This document shows, piece after piece, positions 45,410 to 55,911 of a DNA stretch of 64,000 bases; the first letter of the stretch is position 1; each line of letters begins with the position of its first letter. Below the pieces are notes generated by a model. The model did not search any database. It worked only from the letters and a program-made list of their open reading frames with translations, and was not told the DNA's origin. Origin of the DNA: Ustulina deusta (lineage: Eukaryota > Ascomycota > Sordariomycetes > Xylariales > Xylariaceae); NCBI GenBank assembly GCA_023159155.1, contig JAJNNX010000044.1:124001-188000 (forward strand). Direction: 5' to 3'. Position numbers and translations under genes: made by a program.

Positions 45410-46681
45410 ATGGCACGCAACCCAAGCTTACGGCTACTCGGCCTTCAAGACCTGCCTACGGAGATTAGCCCTCCAATCAAGTCCAATAGCGTGGCGAATT
45501 TTGATGAAGAAACCGTCAAAAACGACGCGCTGAACACTCGAATCGTGGTTCACAGTCGCTTTCCCCAGCTCGTGCAGCAATTCCTCGAACACAAGAAGCT
45601 CCATGGTAGCAGGGTAGAGAAAACATTCTACCACGTTGGATGGACCTGGCAGCAACAAATCGCTCGCCTGGTAGAGAAGCGAAGCCTGGTATTCATGGAC
45701 CGGAGCGACTTTACCGTGTTGCGAAGCGGCGAGCGTATTGGTAGTGCGTATATGGAGTGGGACCGTGTCGGAACAGAGGAGGAGAGACACAACAAGCACC
45801 TGTTCCTTGAAGACTACCTCAGCTACGACGAAATAATGCTGAGCAGCTTGATAGGTGTGAGTGGCCCCAGCTTCTTCTCAAACGACGGGAGGCGTAGAAA
45901 CATGGGTCGCCGGGCGACGGCCGGCGATTTCGAACCGCGTGGCGTTATTGTGGGACTTGTTGGTGCCCGATTTGAAAGGGACGATAGAATGGACTCAGCA
46001 TTCGTGTTACAGGATGCTTCCAACCCGAGACAGCATCCTGAACTCAGGGATATATTCCTCGATTTCTTCAAACAACGGAAAGATCCGGCCTTGACTTTTG
46101 ACGGAAATATGTACAAGGCTAGAATCCGCGTTACTGCTGACATCCTTTTTCTCGAAGCGAGCCAGAGGGCGAAGGCCGTGGGGAAGAAGGCCTACGTTTA
46201 CGTAGTTGGACTCGGCCTTGGGGTCTGGGCCTGGCATCCTTCGGGCAACCAGTCCTTGCTTTACGTTCAGGCGTTCATCGAATCGCTAGAGCAGCTTGGT
46301 GACAGCCTTTCACACATAGGCACTGTAGAGTTTGCTTGGATCGATGAGGTTTTGGGTTTCAAGCAACGTTCGATGACTTTCGGTGCTTCGCAAACAGTTA
46401 TCGATGTGCGGTTCTCACGGCGCAATCCGGCCGAGAAACTCCGTGGAGCCGATGAAAATCAACTTCTTGTCCTGAGCTACGCTTGGGACGGGAATGCATT
46501 TCCCGGGAATGAATATTGGGTCGGTTCTCTTACAGCCACGGGCGACCCCGCAGCTGCCTGTATGTCGACGATCAGTGAGCTTCACAACCCCATGGTTAAT
46601 CCCGGATTTCTCAATCGCGTAGCAGTTCTCGGGAGGACGCCGCCAGTTTCGATACCCCAAGCCGTCGGCTCGGCCGCGTAG
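45410..46681 (+). CDS. conserved hypothetical protein, DUF4804-like
   Basis: Single-exon gene encoding 423 residues. The sequence resembles the DUF4804 group, large soluble proteins of unknown function shared by fungi and some bacteria. The reasons are the segments KKAYVYVVGLGLGVW (about 263-276) and GNEYWVGSLTATGDPAAACMSTISELHNP (about 365-396). There is no signal peptide or membrane helix. The last 11 residues, VSIPQAVGSAA, are read from DNA that on the other strand encodes part of a short-chain dehydrogenase remnant, so the original 3' end has probably been replaced at about 46645-46655. The protein may still work, because only the extreme C-terminus is affected. The family assignment is from memory of motifs and not certain; the gene call itself is strong. 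Confidence 0.7.
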   Translation: MARNPSLRLLGLQDLPTEISPPIKSNSVANFDEETVKNDALNTRIVVHSRFPQLVQQFLEHKKLHGSRVEKTFYHVGWTWQQQIARLVEKRSLVFMDRSDFTVLRSGERIGSAYMEWDRVGTEEERHNKHLFLEDYLSYDEIMLSSLIGVSGPSFFSNDGRRRNMGRRATAGDFEPRGVIVGLVGARFERDDRMDSAFVLQDASNPRQHPELRDIFLDFFKQRKDPALTFDGNMYKARIRVTADILFLEASQRAKAVGKKAYVYVVGLGLGVWAWHPSGNQSLLYVQAFIESLEQLGDSLSHIGTVEFAWIDEVLGFKQRSMTFGASQTVIDVRFSRRNPAEKLRGADENQLLVLSYAWDGNAFPGNEYWVGSLTATGDPAAACMSTISELHNPMVNPGFLNRVAVLGRTPPVSIPQAVGSAA

Positions 46682-46908
46682 CTCTGTACAAGGCTATCTT
46701 GCGCTGCCTTCGCCGCGAAGGAGGCGCCTAGATACGGGCTGTTAGCGCCGTATGTCGACGAGCTCCCGACCCAGATGACGTGCCCCCGACGCGCGCGCCG
46801 CATGTGTGAGAGAAAGGCCATGTTTAGCCGATGAGAGCCCACCACGTTGACGTCGTAGAGCCGCATGTACTGCTCTGCGGTGAAGCTCTCCGCAGGGCCG
46901 TAGTTCAT
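46650..46908 (-). pseudogene. short-chain dehydrogenase (SDR) remnant
   Basis: An internal piece of a classical SDR is readable on the reverse strand. It contains NVVGSHRLNMAFL, HVIWVGSSSTYG, and FAAKAAQDSLVQSYAAE, followed by WGIET. It is broken at both ends: the N-terminal cofactor-binding half is missing before 46908, and after WGIET the homology stops at the junction with the DUF4804-like gene. The catalytic YxxxK has become SFAAK, so the tyrosine is lost even within the preserved part. It is therefore not functional. The remaining frame runs on to 46582 only because it is antisense to the DUF4804-like gene. Confidence 0.75.
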
Positions 46909-49099
46909 GTGTTATTGTCACCCAAGTAGCCGCACGATAGAGCTCTCTTTTATATTGATATACATACTTTATGAACTCACAAGAAGACCATTCTACAAGG
47001 AGGGATGGAAAACTATCTCCAATACTACGACCAAAGCATAGTCACTCGATATCACGAACGTCGTGGTGAAATTTTGCTTCTGTTGGGATAGAGGATATTG
47101 CCCTAGTTCCGAGCCGGGTTTACCATGTCCGACCAGGAACTACCAACATACGCTGGCAGATTGAGGGTGCCACGACTTTTTGATAATGTTTGAAAGCCGA
47201 ATTATGAAGTGACTGGGCCAGAAACACGCACGACAACAATGCCGCCGTTCACTCGGAGATGCGGTTTTCTGTGGTTTGCAAAACCATCCTAACCAGACTT
47301 CCCGGACCCGACAATGTTTGTACGGACTTATCGCGTGTTCGCAGCATCGCTACCAGACCCGAGACACGAGCGCACCATAAATATGTGTCGTTGTGTGGGA
47401 ATTCCGGACTTCTCCAACGTGTGATCTCTGGTAGCAACACCCCAAGCATTTTCTTTGTTCTCCAGTATCTCGATCTGGAGCCGGGTGTCTTCATGTTGGA
47501 GATTTCTGCCGTCGCAATCAGAGTTCCATTGCCCATTGATGGGAATACCGAACCCTTCCCCCTTTCTTTCTATCCCCGAGAGAACAATTTGTTGTTGCAT
47601 CCGCCTTTCCGCGCAAAGACGATGAGCTGTTGGAGAATGTAGACATTTGCAGTCAGCGCATTGCAGCAGCGTGCACACGTGCCAGTCCATTGGAGGCGGC
47701 CATCTTCGCGATGGCGTGCAGCAGGGCGTTCCTGCATTGAGGTGTGCGTTTAGACAGAGGTATCCAGCGAAATGTCTGCCGCGGCTATCTCTCCTAGGTG
47801 CCTAATCCGGGGAGAGGGAAGAATCAGGGATTCCAGGGGTTTTAATTTCCCCTCACCGAGGTAACATACCCGGGAGATCGAATACGGTACAACACCTATA
47901 CTACGTCGATTCTAGGTCGAAACAACATGAAAACGTTGTAACCTGGTGCAAATTATGTAACAATACAACCCGGAACCCAAACACTTGAACAGTCGGGCAT
48001 TTCTTCAACAATTATTACCTTTCACTATCGATTTCCTGGCGTAGATAGATAGCTCAGAAGTGATAGTAACGTCCGTGTCGGGATATGACTCGGATTGATA
48101 CAAGAGGTAAGAAGATCAATCGAGTGACTAACTGACCCCGCGATACCCCGGTTAACGGTATTTAGCGCCTTGGACACCTCCTCGGCACCGTGGATGTGTC
48201 CTATTGAAAGCATTATAATCAGCAAAATAGGCCTTGGGCCCCAGATGTCTTCTAGTCTGTCTAGGGCGTGGCTAGAGGGCCTGAGAAGCCATCAGGGTAC
48301 TTCACGGGCCTATCAGAATCCACCTAATGGATTTGCATGAAGGGTGGGTGCTCCACCTGCGGGCGGGTTAGTGAGGTGAGGAGAGGACCTGGTGGGCGGG
48401 TGTGCACTACCTGGTCCGTACTTGTTCGCCTTACCCGAGATTGGCCGAGGGGTGGACTAGGCATTGGAGGGGAATACACTGGAGGATTCTGTGGAGGGGT
48501 TTTCGGTTAGGTACCTGCCTAGGGTAGCGGTACTGACCTTGGGTACATTCGAGGGAGTGCACAACACCGTGGCAGGTGCTGTACCGACGTATGCATGCAA
48601 GTACCTACTTGGGTATACATGCCTATCTGGGTAGGTAGTTACAATGCATGCCGTCGAGCCTCTCATTTTGCTCAGTTGGCCGACGTCAGGATTTTCTCTT
48701 CCACATACAATCTCCTGTACCTCCTCCAAGCGCCAACCGACCACAACAACTTGTGGTTTCTCCCATCTGTGACCTTCGACCAGTCGGCGCTGGACGCTTC
48801 CCCCCCGGACGTTAGAGTTCTACCGTAGACGATGCTCTTGACCGCCTCTTGACATCTCTCTCGTTCGGAGCTCAACCGAACATATAACGAACGACGGCTC
48901 TTCCAGGAATCAACTCGAGCCGTTCTGACGACTTGCATTCCACCGCATAGTTCCTCCGCAAACCTCGAGACCTGCCACAAGCGCTCCTGTGCGACTGAAC
49001 CCACGATCCCGGAATCGCTACGACCCGCCACCTGGACGGCCCACGGCACATCGAGCGATAAACGGCCTGTCCAGAGCTCCAACTAGAGAGTAAATAAAA
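46909..49099. other. gene-free stretch at the compartment boundary
   Basis: About 2.2 kb. Overlapping frames of 120-127 codons lie on both strands at 47259-47690, but neither shows a recognisable motif, and I could not decide whether either is a decayed gene. CT/GA-rich DNA and TACCTA-type words appear from about 48500. From 49.1 kb onward the gene density rises sharply. Confidence 0.5.
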
Positions 49100-49612
49100 A
49101 TGCCCTCTTCACAACGACCCTTCTTCCTGTCTTCCTTGCTAGCCGCTTTTCGGCAGCAACCGCCCTCCCTGTCCGCCTCGCCGCAACCCAACAAGCACAC
49201 ACATCCGCATGCCGCCGCACAGTCATCGCCCGGCACCGCGTCGTACGGTGCTTCACCAGCCTCTTCCCAGGCGCGGTCCATCTCCTCCTCATCGCCCTCT
49301 CATCCCCAGGGCTCAACACAGACGACGTCATCACCTCCGCCACCGAGGACGGGCGGCAGCGGCAGCGTCATGAACCAGCTCCCACCACTGCACTCGCCGC
49401 GTCCCATCTCGGGGGCCGGCGGCCGCGGCGGCAGCCCGGCCCACCGGCGTGGCAGTGATAGCAGCAGCGAGGGTTTCCGCGACGTTCTGGGTGCTGACAA
49501 GTGGTATATCGGCGGTCGGACGGCCGCCGGCGAGGAGAAGTTCTTCAAGCTTGGCGTCGTAAAGCGCGTGCGCAGCCAGGACCGGCTCAGTCTAGATCGC
49601 TTGAGCCTATGA
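49100..49612 (+). CDS. small disordered conserved fungal protein
   Basis: Single-exon gene of 170 residues starting MPSSQRPFFLSSLLAAFRQ. The first 20 residues could form an amphipathic or weakly hydrophobic helix. Residues 20-120 are low complexity, rich in Ser, Pro, Gly, His and Gln. The C-terminal 45 residues look ordered and constrained: FRDVLGADKWYIGGRTAAGE, EKFFKLGVVKRVRS and DRLSLDRLSL. I recognise this C-terminal block as typical of an uncharacterised family in filamentous fungi but know no function. The Ser residues in RSQDRLSLDRLSL fit kinase sites. It is followed by ALG10 in convergent orientation. Confidence 0.72.
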   Translation: MPSSQRPFFLSSLLAAFRQQPPSLSASPQPNKHTHPHAAAQSSPGTASYGASPASSQARSISSSSPSHPQGSTQTTSSPPPPRTGGSGSVMNQLPPLHSPRPISGAGGRGGSPAHRRGSDSSSEGFRDVLGADKWYIGGRTAAGEEKFFKLGVVKRVRSQDRLSLDRLSL

Positions 49613-50406
49613 AGGTTCTATCCGTGCCTAGAAGGAGTCGGCATCCGAAAGTCCAAAGAAGCGGGGAGCTCGAACGGGGTTTAGATATTCACTACATGCA
49701 TGCATCGTAAGCAGGGCGGGGGGGCACTTCGGCGAGCTCCGACCCTTTTGCGCAAGGGAGCGTGGGGACGGCGTCGGGTAGAGAAGATTCGGCAATAGTA
49801 GATGGGTGGGCACGCTCAACTCGATTAAACAACAATAGTAACACCAACATACAGGCATGTACTTGGCTACAAGGTTGGACATGAGGCACACGGGTGGAAC
49901 GAGACATATCAGGTTATTTATTACGGCAAACTGGACATGGCGCAACATGGGCTGTTTATCCGGATTGGCGTTTACATTGGTTGGGGACAGAACGTGCATT
50001 AAGAAAAGCAAGTGTCTTTCGCGGAAGGTGGGCGGGCTCTGTGAATAGCACCGCCCCCGATCCCTTGCGAACATGTCATATACATATAAATCATACAGCA
50101 ACGCCGTTGGCCATATCAGCATTTGAAAACAACGCTCTATCCTCTATAAGTTATGCATCTATGGCATACATGGGTTGGGGTCAATAATTCACACCATGTT
50201 CGGCTCACTTAACCATGCCATCCACGACGAAATCAGCCCATTACTTTTGTTGTCCTTTCCCCCCTTTTCTCTGTCGCCGAACTTGGAAACAAAAAAACTC
50301 CGCATGGAAATGCTAAATATGAGATATTGACATCCGGGGAAACAGCGGCGGAACCCGCCAAATACGGGTTTCATCCTGTTTCCCCATTTCTCCCCAATAC
50401 ATGGGA
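49613..50406. other. convergent 3' intergenic region
   Basis: Space between the converging small protein gene and ALG10. Frames of up to 164 codons on the reverse strand (49628-50122) have no recognisable product and lack partner exons. Confidence 0.5.
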
Positions 50407-52550
50407 TTACCACATAAATCGCTGGACCCGCCCGTCGTCCTGGAGCGTGCCGTCCGGTGCCCGCCAGTAGAACGGCCGCGTCACGAATACGTACATGGTC
50501 ATTGCGTTTATGAGCACAAACCAAGCTGTTTCGAGGAATAGTATGTGGACGTCTTTTTTGGGGTGTCTGCTGCTTTGCATAGACTCCTTCCGTTCCTTGG
50601 TGTCACTACCCGCCGCCGACGTCCGGGATGGGGGGGATAGAGACGATATAGAAGTAGCGGGCACGAGAAGGCGCCAGAAGACCCATGGCAAGATGAAGTA
50701 CCGCGGTTCAACGAGCGGCGCCGTCATAAGCGAGAGCGTGGTCGCGAGGAGGAGCATCAGTACGGTCGAGGTGGGGGGTGATTCCAGTTCGGCCTCGGCT
50801 TCAGTTATGCCCTCGCTTTGTGCAGATGTTTTTTTGCTCGTGCTAGGAGGGGATGAAGGAGGCGCCTTTGGCGAAGGGGTGGTAAAGGGCGACCGTATCC
50901 GATTCCTCTGATCGGGGCGGGAAACCTCGGAGCCTTGCAAGACAACCCAACACAGGCAGGCGCAAACGACGTAAACGGGCGCGAGAGCGTAGCGAATCCA
51001 CCATGCTCTCAGAATACTGTACCGGAAGACGTAGAAAACGTAGTGCCTGTTGTCGGCGAGCGTAAAGGGGTGGACTATCGTGTTAAACCGTACTATGAGG
51101 AGTGCGACGGCCAGGGCACCACAGCTGACCAGCGCCGTGATTGCCAGGCGAACGGAAAATACACGATTAAGAAACCCTGCAGAAGAGTGTTGGCGCATAT
51201 GGGATGTCAATTCCCGGTACACTGTAATTGCTGAGTTGAGTAGCTGGGGAATGAAGAGAGGCACGGAGAAGAAGGTGAAGAAAGGCCAGATATAAAGCAG
51301 TTGTGCGAGATGTAGAGTTGCGACATGGTTGGATTTATCACCTATGGTGGATTAGCATGAGCAGGCACACAATAAGTAAGAATCTCGAGCTCACCTAGTA
51401 CCACTCCACCGTTCCAGGCCACGAAGGCAACAAACGCAGCAAAGACGACTCCATGTGGCCACAGGAATCTACGCAATACTGTCGGAAGGTTGCATGTCGC
51501 GGCAATGCCAATGCTGATTACACAGAGGATGATATCTGACATTGTTAGTAAGGTTCTCGCGAGGAGAGCCTTTGAGACCTACCAATAGGCTGCCCGAGGC
51601 TTAGCGAGACATCGTGTATATCCCCAACTGAGTATCTCCAGGCATAAAATCTGATCTGTTCGGACGGTGTTTGGAACGTCGGTGTTTCCACAGGCTCCGG
51701 GTTTAGCGCCTTAATAGCATGAATAACCTCCAATCCACCCATATAGACCACAACCCAGAATATGTTGGTCTGTCGGAAGGTGAGAGCGGTGATGCCAAGA
51801 ACGAGTGAGTAGACATCGTTCAGAAACGATGGCTGCTTCGTGCCTACTCTTGTGAGGTGGTTCGCATACGCGAGCAGAACTACAAGTGTCGATGAAGGAT
51901 CTGTATAGTATAGCGCCGAGAAGAAAAACAGAACCGGGAAGAGGCCGACGTTGATCCCCGTCACTATATCGCGGACTGTGAGCTGGCGAACGGTGTCTAG
52001 CTTTCTGGAGGGTTGGGTTAAACGTGCTCTGCAAACGAGGACTAAAATTGAGATGCATGAGACGACAACAACATTAAAGCTGCGGAGATTGTAAACGGAA
52101 CAGGGAAGCCCCAGCAGTTGGTTGAAGATGATAGTTGAGATATACCTAGTCGTATGAGCTATTGCTGACCAAATGGTGCTGTGATACTTGGAACTCACAG
52201 TCCAGGGGGCGTAGTGATTTTATCATCCCATTCGAGATACCTCCCCTGGCAGTAGACCTGGGTTTGGGGGATGTGGAAGACTTCGTCCTAGTGCAGCACC
52301 TATCAGTTTACAACCTGTAGGGGTTGGGTCGGGAGATGCGTACCAAGTATGGCTCAGGCAGATTTTCGGTGATGGCCAGGAACCACGAGAGCGACAAAGG
52401 GGTGATGCATGAGAGCACAATGGCAGGACCAAGGAGTGGACCTCGTAATTGTGAGGATCTGGTGAATAAATATGTACCGATGGATAAGGCCGAGAAACGT
52501 ATCAGCCAAATCCCGAGTGATGGCTCACCGGGGGCGGTAGTGGCGCTCAT
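50407..52550 (-). CDS. alg10: alpha-1,2-glucosyltransferase ALG10 (DIE2)
   Basis: ER membrane enzyme that adds the last glucose, from dolichyl-phosphate-glucose, to the lipid-linked oligosaccharide before transfer to protein. Exons are 52550-52344, 52287-52199, 52145-51583, 51535-51395 and 51341-50407, with introns of 47-56 nt, giving 644 residues. The protein is hydrophobic with many transmembrane helices. Family motifs are assembled by splicing: EPYL joins [23 protein letters not shown] joins YISTIIFNQ. Others are [54 protein letters not shown] and [16 protein letters not shown] low-complexity Ser/Pro/Lys insertion sits in the last luminal or cytosolic loop (about 470-510), accounting for the extra length over yeast. 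The in-frame codon upstream at 52559 is GTG, so ATG at 52550 is the start. It is divergent from the dihydroorotate dehydrogenase gene. Confidence 0.93.
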
Positions 52551-52983
52551 ATTGGACACATGGCAGTGTTTGGGTGAGCGAGAAATTTGATGAGAATAAG
52601 TTAAATCATAACACTCTATGTTACACTTTCATATTCATGAAGGAGAGAATTAGAGAAAAGGAATGTCCTGCATGGGTGGACGATTAGGTACACGAACAGC
52701 CTGTTTGCCATTACCTGACTGGTGTTTGGAGCCAATTACTTCCAAATCGAGTAAGACAACAACGAAACACAATCGGGGGTTTACGGACTGGCGGGCCGGC
52801 GGGCTGCTGCAGCCGCCAAGACAACCAGTGGACCGGAATTGGCAGCTGTCATGGACGTCACTTCGCTTCCGACATGGTCTCAAGCCACTCGCGCTGTTTG
52901 CGTTTCTCCCTCTCACCAATCCACCAGTCACTCTTTCACCGTCGGCCATTGAGGGCTGCCGAGCCCAATATCCCACCACCACA
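52551..52983. promoter_or_regulatory. bidirectional promoter between ALG10 and dihydroorotate dehydrogenase
   Basis: A 433-bp spacer between two divergent housekeeping starts. The rightward frame is open back to 52663, but the upstream extension lacks conservation and would displace the mitochondrial presequence. Therefore it is treated as leader. No specific sites were identified. Confidence 0.5.
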
Positions 52984-54558
52984 ATGGCACTCTCACGTGC
53001 TATTACAACGCGTGCGCTTTTGTCCGCCGCTCCTCCGGTAGCAGCCACGCGACAAGCGCCGAGACAGCTTCATCGAATTTGGATTTCCCACCGTGCAGCC
53101 TCAACCTCGGCCTCGACGACGGCGCCCCCATTCGCACCTCGAGCCCGGACGGCGTTATTAGCGACGAGCTTGGCTTTGTCTGGCGTTGCCATTTATATCT
53201 ACACCACTGACACCCGCGCCTTCTTCCACCGCTATGTCATCCCGCCGCTACTACGATTCGTCTACCCCGATGCCGAAGACGCTCACAATGCCGCCGTGGC
53301 ATCTATGAAGAACCTCTACAGCCTAAACTTGCACCCGCGAGAAAGAGCTTCGATTTTGGCTGCCAATGGCGACCCTGGCATCTCGGTCTCCGTGTTCGGC
53401 ACGCAACTCGCCAATCCAATCGCCATCTCCGCGGGTCTAGACAAACATGCTGAAATCCCTGATGCGTTGTTTGCTCTCGGTGCAGCGATTGTTGAAGTGG
53501 GAGGTTGCACACCGCGACCTCAAGAAGGCAACCCCAAGCCACGTATGTTCCGAGTGCCCGGTATCGACGGCCTTATCAACCGATACGGACTCAACTCGCG
53601 TGGTGCCGATAACATGGCGATGCGGCTGAGAGAGAGAGTGCGAAGGTTTGGGAGGACTGTTGGACTGGATGAGCGGAGTGTCTTGAACGGTGAAGCCGGC
53701 GTGCCACCTGGAAGCTTATTACCTGGCCGGATGCTACTGGTCCAGATCGCCAAGAACAAGGAGACCGACGAGAACAACGTAGACGCTGTCGCGAAGGACT
53801 ACGTCTACTGCGTTCAGCAGCTGGGACGTTACGCAGATGTTTTGGTGGTCAATGTGAGCAGTCCCAACACGCCGGGTCTGCGTAGTCTCCAGGCCGTGGA
53901 GCCCCTCACGAAGCTCCTAAGCGCCGTGGTCGACGAGGCACGGAAGACGGACAGGAAAGTAAAGCCGAAAGTCATGGTCAAAGTGTCGCCGGACGAGGAT
54001 GAAGACAGTCAGATGGAAGGGATTGCCCAGGCTGTGTGGTCAAGTGGCGTTGATGGGGTGATCGTTGGAAACACCACGAAGCGCAGGACGGGTATTATAC
54101 CCCCGGGAGTTGGCATTACGCCCAAAGAGCAGATGACGCTGACGGAGACGGGTGGTTATTCCGGCCCGATGATGCTAGGCCGCACCGTCGACCTTGTCAA
54201 GCGATACAGGAAGATGTTGGACGGCCATTCATGGCAAGACCTCGTCCAAGAGAGGAAGGTAATCGACGAAGCAGTCGATGCCAGCATTGCTGGCATCGAT
54301 GACACAATCACCGGAGTACCGAAAGAAGGTCTAGCGACCAAACCCAAGGCTACTCTTACATCAGCCCCGGGCAGCATAACGGAGCAAAAAGTTATATTTG
54401 CCACTGGCGGTATAACAAATGGGCATGAAGCACTCAAGGTGCTCAATGCCGGAGCGAGTATTGCCATGGTATATACCGGCCTCGTTTATGGTGGCGCAGG
54501 TACCGTTACTCGCATGAAGGACGAGATGAAGAGAGAAATGGATACACCCAAGGCCTAG
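52984..54558 (+). CDS. dihydroorotate dehydrogenase (quinone), mitochondrial
   Basis: Class 2 enzyme that oxidises dihydroorotate to orotate, the fourth step of pyrimidine synthesis, passing electrons to ubiquinone on the outer face of the inner mitochondrial membrane. Single exon, 524 residues. The first 45 residues are rich in Arg, Ala and Ser (ALSRAITTRALLSAAPP), a mitochondrial presequence, followed by a hydrophobic helix (about 55-75, ALLATSLALSGVAIYIYTT) as membrane anchor. The barrel starts with FGTQLANPIAISAGLDKHAE (FMN binding) and includes VEVGGCTPRPQEGNPKPR and INRYGLNSRGA. The catalytic serine is in NVSSPNTPGLRSLQ, and FMN-phosphate motifs VIVGNTT and ATGGITNGHEAL follow. An insertion of about 60 residues, rich in Lys and Asp, precedes the final strand and is common in ascomycetes. 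The ATG at 52984 is preferred because it heads the targeting sequence. Confidence 0.95.
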   Translation: MALSRAITTRALLSAAPPVAATRQAPRQLHRIWISHRAASTSASTTAPPFAPRARTALLATSLALSGVAIYIYTTDTRAFFHRYVIPPLLRFVYPDAEDAHNAAVASMKNLYSLNLHPRERASILAANGDPGISVSVFGTQLANPIAISAGLDKHAEIPDALFALGAAIVEVGGCTPRPQEGNPKPRMFRVPGIDGLINRYGLNSRGADNMAMRLRERVRRFGRTVGLDERSVLNGEAGVPPGSLLPGRMLLVQIAKNKETDENNVDAVAKDYVYCVQQLGRYADVLVVNVSSPNTPGLRSLQAVEPLTKLLSAVVDEARKTDRKVKPKVMVKVSPDEDEDSQMEGIAQAVWSSGVDGVIVGNTTKRRTGIIPPGVGITPKEQMTLTETGGYSGPMMLGRTVDLVKRYRKMLDGHSWQDLVQERKVIDEAVDASIAGIDDTITGVPKEGLATKPKATLTSAPGSITEQKVIFATGGITNGHEALKVLNAGASIAMVYTGLVYGGAGTVTRMKDEMKREMDTPKA

Positions 54559-54806
54559 AAAGACACAGAGGGAGAGAACTAATTACGGATTCAAAACAGA
54601 AACCTGTACCATCACCAGAGTAGACATTATTAGACTAGAATATTGGAGGTGTGGGATCTGCTAGACCCCGGAGTCACGGAACTTCCGCATGCAAATCGAA
54701 GACTGAATGAAATCTATTGGTCTTGTTTTAATACAGGTTCGCCGTACATGCACGCTGCTACCGATGCGATGATCATGATCTCCATTTCCCCAAGCCCATG
54801 GCTCGC

Positions 54807-55529
54807 TTAGAAGGGCTACGTGGCCTATTAGCTTTCGTAGCAACGTCGTTGGGTTGGGTTCTTCTCACGTTGTCCGAGGCGGGGATCTCCTTGATGTAGT
54901 GGTCGCCGATGAAGGGGATCTTTTTCAGGATATCGTTCTGCACCTTGGGGATGCCAGAGGCGAAGAAGATGACGGCGAAGAGGGCGACGCCACCGAAAGC
55001 TCCCGACTTCACGGCGCTGTGTTTCTGATGGTCAGCTCTGCGCTCGTTTATCCCACCCCGATATGCCGTCCCGCGTCCCCGGGGATGGACGAACACCTCC
55101 GGCTTGTCTTCATGGCCGAGGACTCCAATTCGTACGAGGCGTTTGGGGAAATCTCACAGTCCGGTAGCTTCCTTGATGGTCCAGCCAGCGAAATGGGGCT
55201 GGTAGTGGTACCTAGTTTGCATATCGCTGTTAGCCGTCCACCGGCCCCTCATCGTTCGAGTTTCGCATTGCCTCGTGAGAGCCATCGTGGTAATTCGAAG
55301 AACTCGGCAACAAAATACCAACTGTCCTCTTCCCGGGGTTCGTTCCAGGGCGCTTGGCACTCACTTCGGTCCGTGGGGGCTCTTGTAGGACGGGTACTGG
55401 GCCCGGAGGATGGGAGACTGTCCAGACACCGGATTAGCGCATGCAGCAAGGAAATGCGGGATAAGCCATGTTGCTGGGGCGCTCTGGTTTGAGGAATACG
55501 GGATCAGGTCGGCTCACCTGGAAAACCAT
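54807..55529 (-). CDS. qcr10: cytochrome bc1 complex subunit 10 (QCR10)
   Basis: Small single-helix subunit of respiratory complex III in the inner mitochondrial membrane. It is assembled from five exons: 55529-55518 (MVFQ), 55417-55365, 55211-55158, 55016-54869 and 54815-54807 (Pro-Phe-stop). The introns are 100, 153, 141 and 53 nt, all GT-AG with matching phases, giving 91 residues. The product has the family layout: a short matrix segment KYHYQPHFAGWTIKEATGL, one membrane helix (about 47-60, GGVALFAVIFFASG), then PKVQNDILKKIPFIGDHYIK and the conserved acidic end ASDNPF. The final exon is only 9 nt, and is required to produce the NPF ending. Reading straight on at the fourth donor would instead add an unrelated Arg-rich tail. 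It converges with the dihydroorotate dehydrogenase gene and diverges from MED4. Confidence 0.9.
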
Positions 55530-55911
55530 TTTGGTCGCGGATTGGAAGGCGCGAGTGAGAGATCTCAATGGCAGATTACTAGGTTGCTGGCGGTCAATTT
55601 GTCGTTTGGGAGTGTAAGTCTAGAGCTTTGCGCGACATTCTATCGATGTGTCGGACAAAGCCGGCACTTGTCCAGCCACACCTGCGTGCCACATGGCAAC
55701 GCCGTTCTGCCGGCATCCTACCAGCCACACCAGCCCCACCCTGTACCGACAACAGCCAGAAGCGATCCCGCCTTGGCATGTAGGTAGGTACCTAATACTT
55801 TTGTTGATTGTATCAACGTTCAATAAACAGTACCTAGCATAGCTTCAGCAATGCTGACTCTAGACTCGCCAGAAACCTCCAATACAATAGGGCCAGCCGA
55901 GTACACTCAAC
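55530..55911. promoter_or_regulatory. bidirectional promoter between QCR10 and MED4
   Basis: A 382-bp spacer between divergent starts. It contains a short TAGGTAGGTACCTA palindrome-like stretch at about 55781-55794. No other site could be named. Confidence 0.5.

Noticed and set aside
47259..47690. Overlapping 127- and 120-codon frames on opposite strands
   Set aside because: Neither has a recognisable domain, start context or splice partner, so coding status cannot be supported.
52663..52983. 107-codon N-terminal extension of dihydroorotate dehydrogenase
   Set aside because: It is not like any presequence and would bury the Arg/Ala-rich mitochondrial targeting signal that starts at 52984.
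54816..54868. Read-through of the fourth QCR10 donor giving an Arg-rich C-terminal tail
   Set aside because: The tail is unlike complex III subunits, whereas splicing to the 9-nt exon restores the conserved NPF end.
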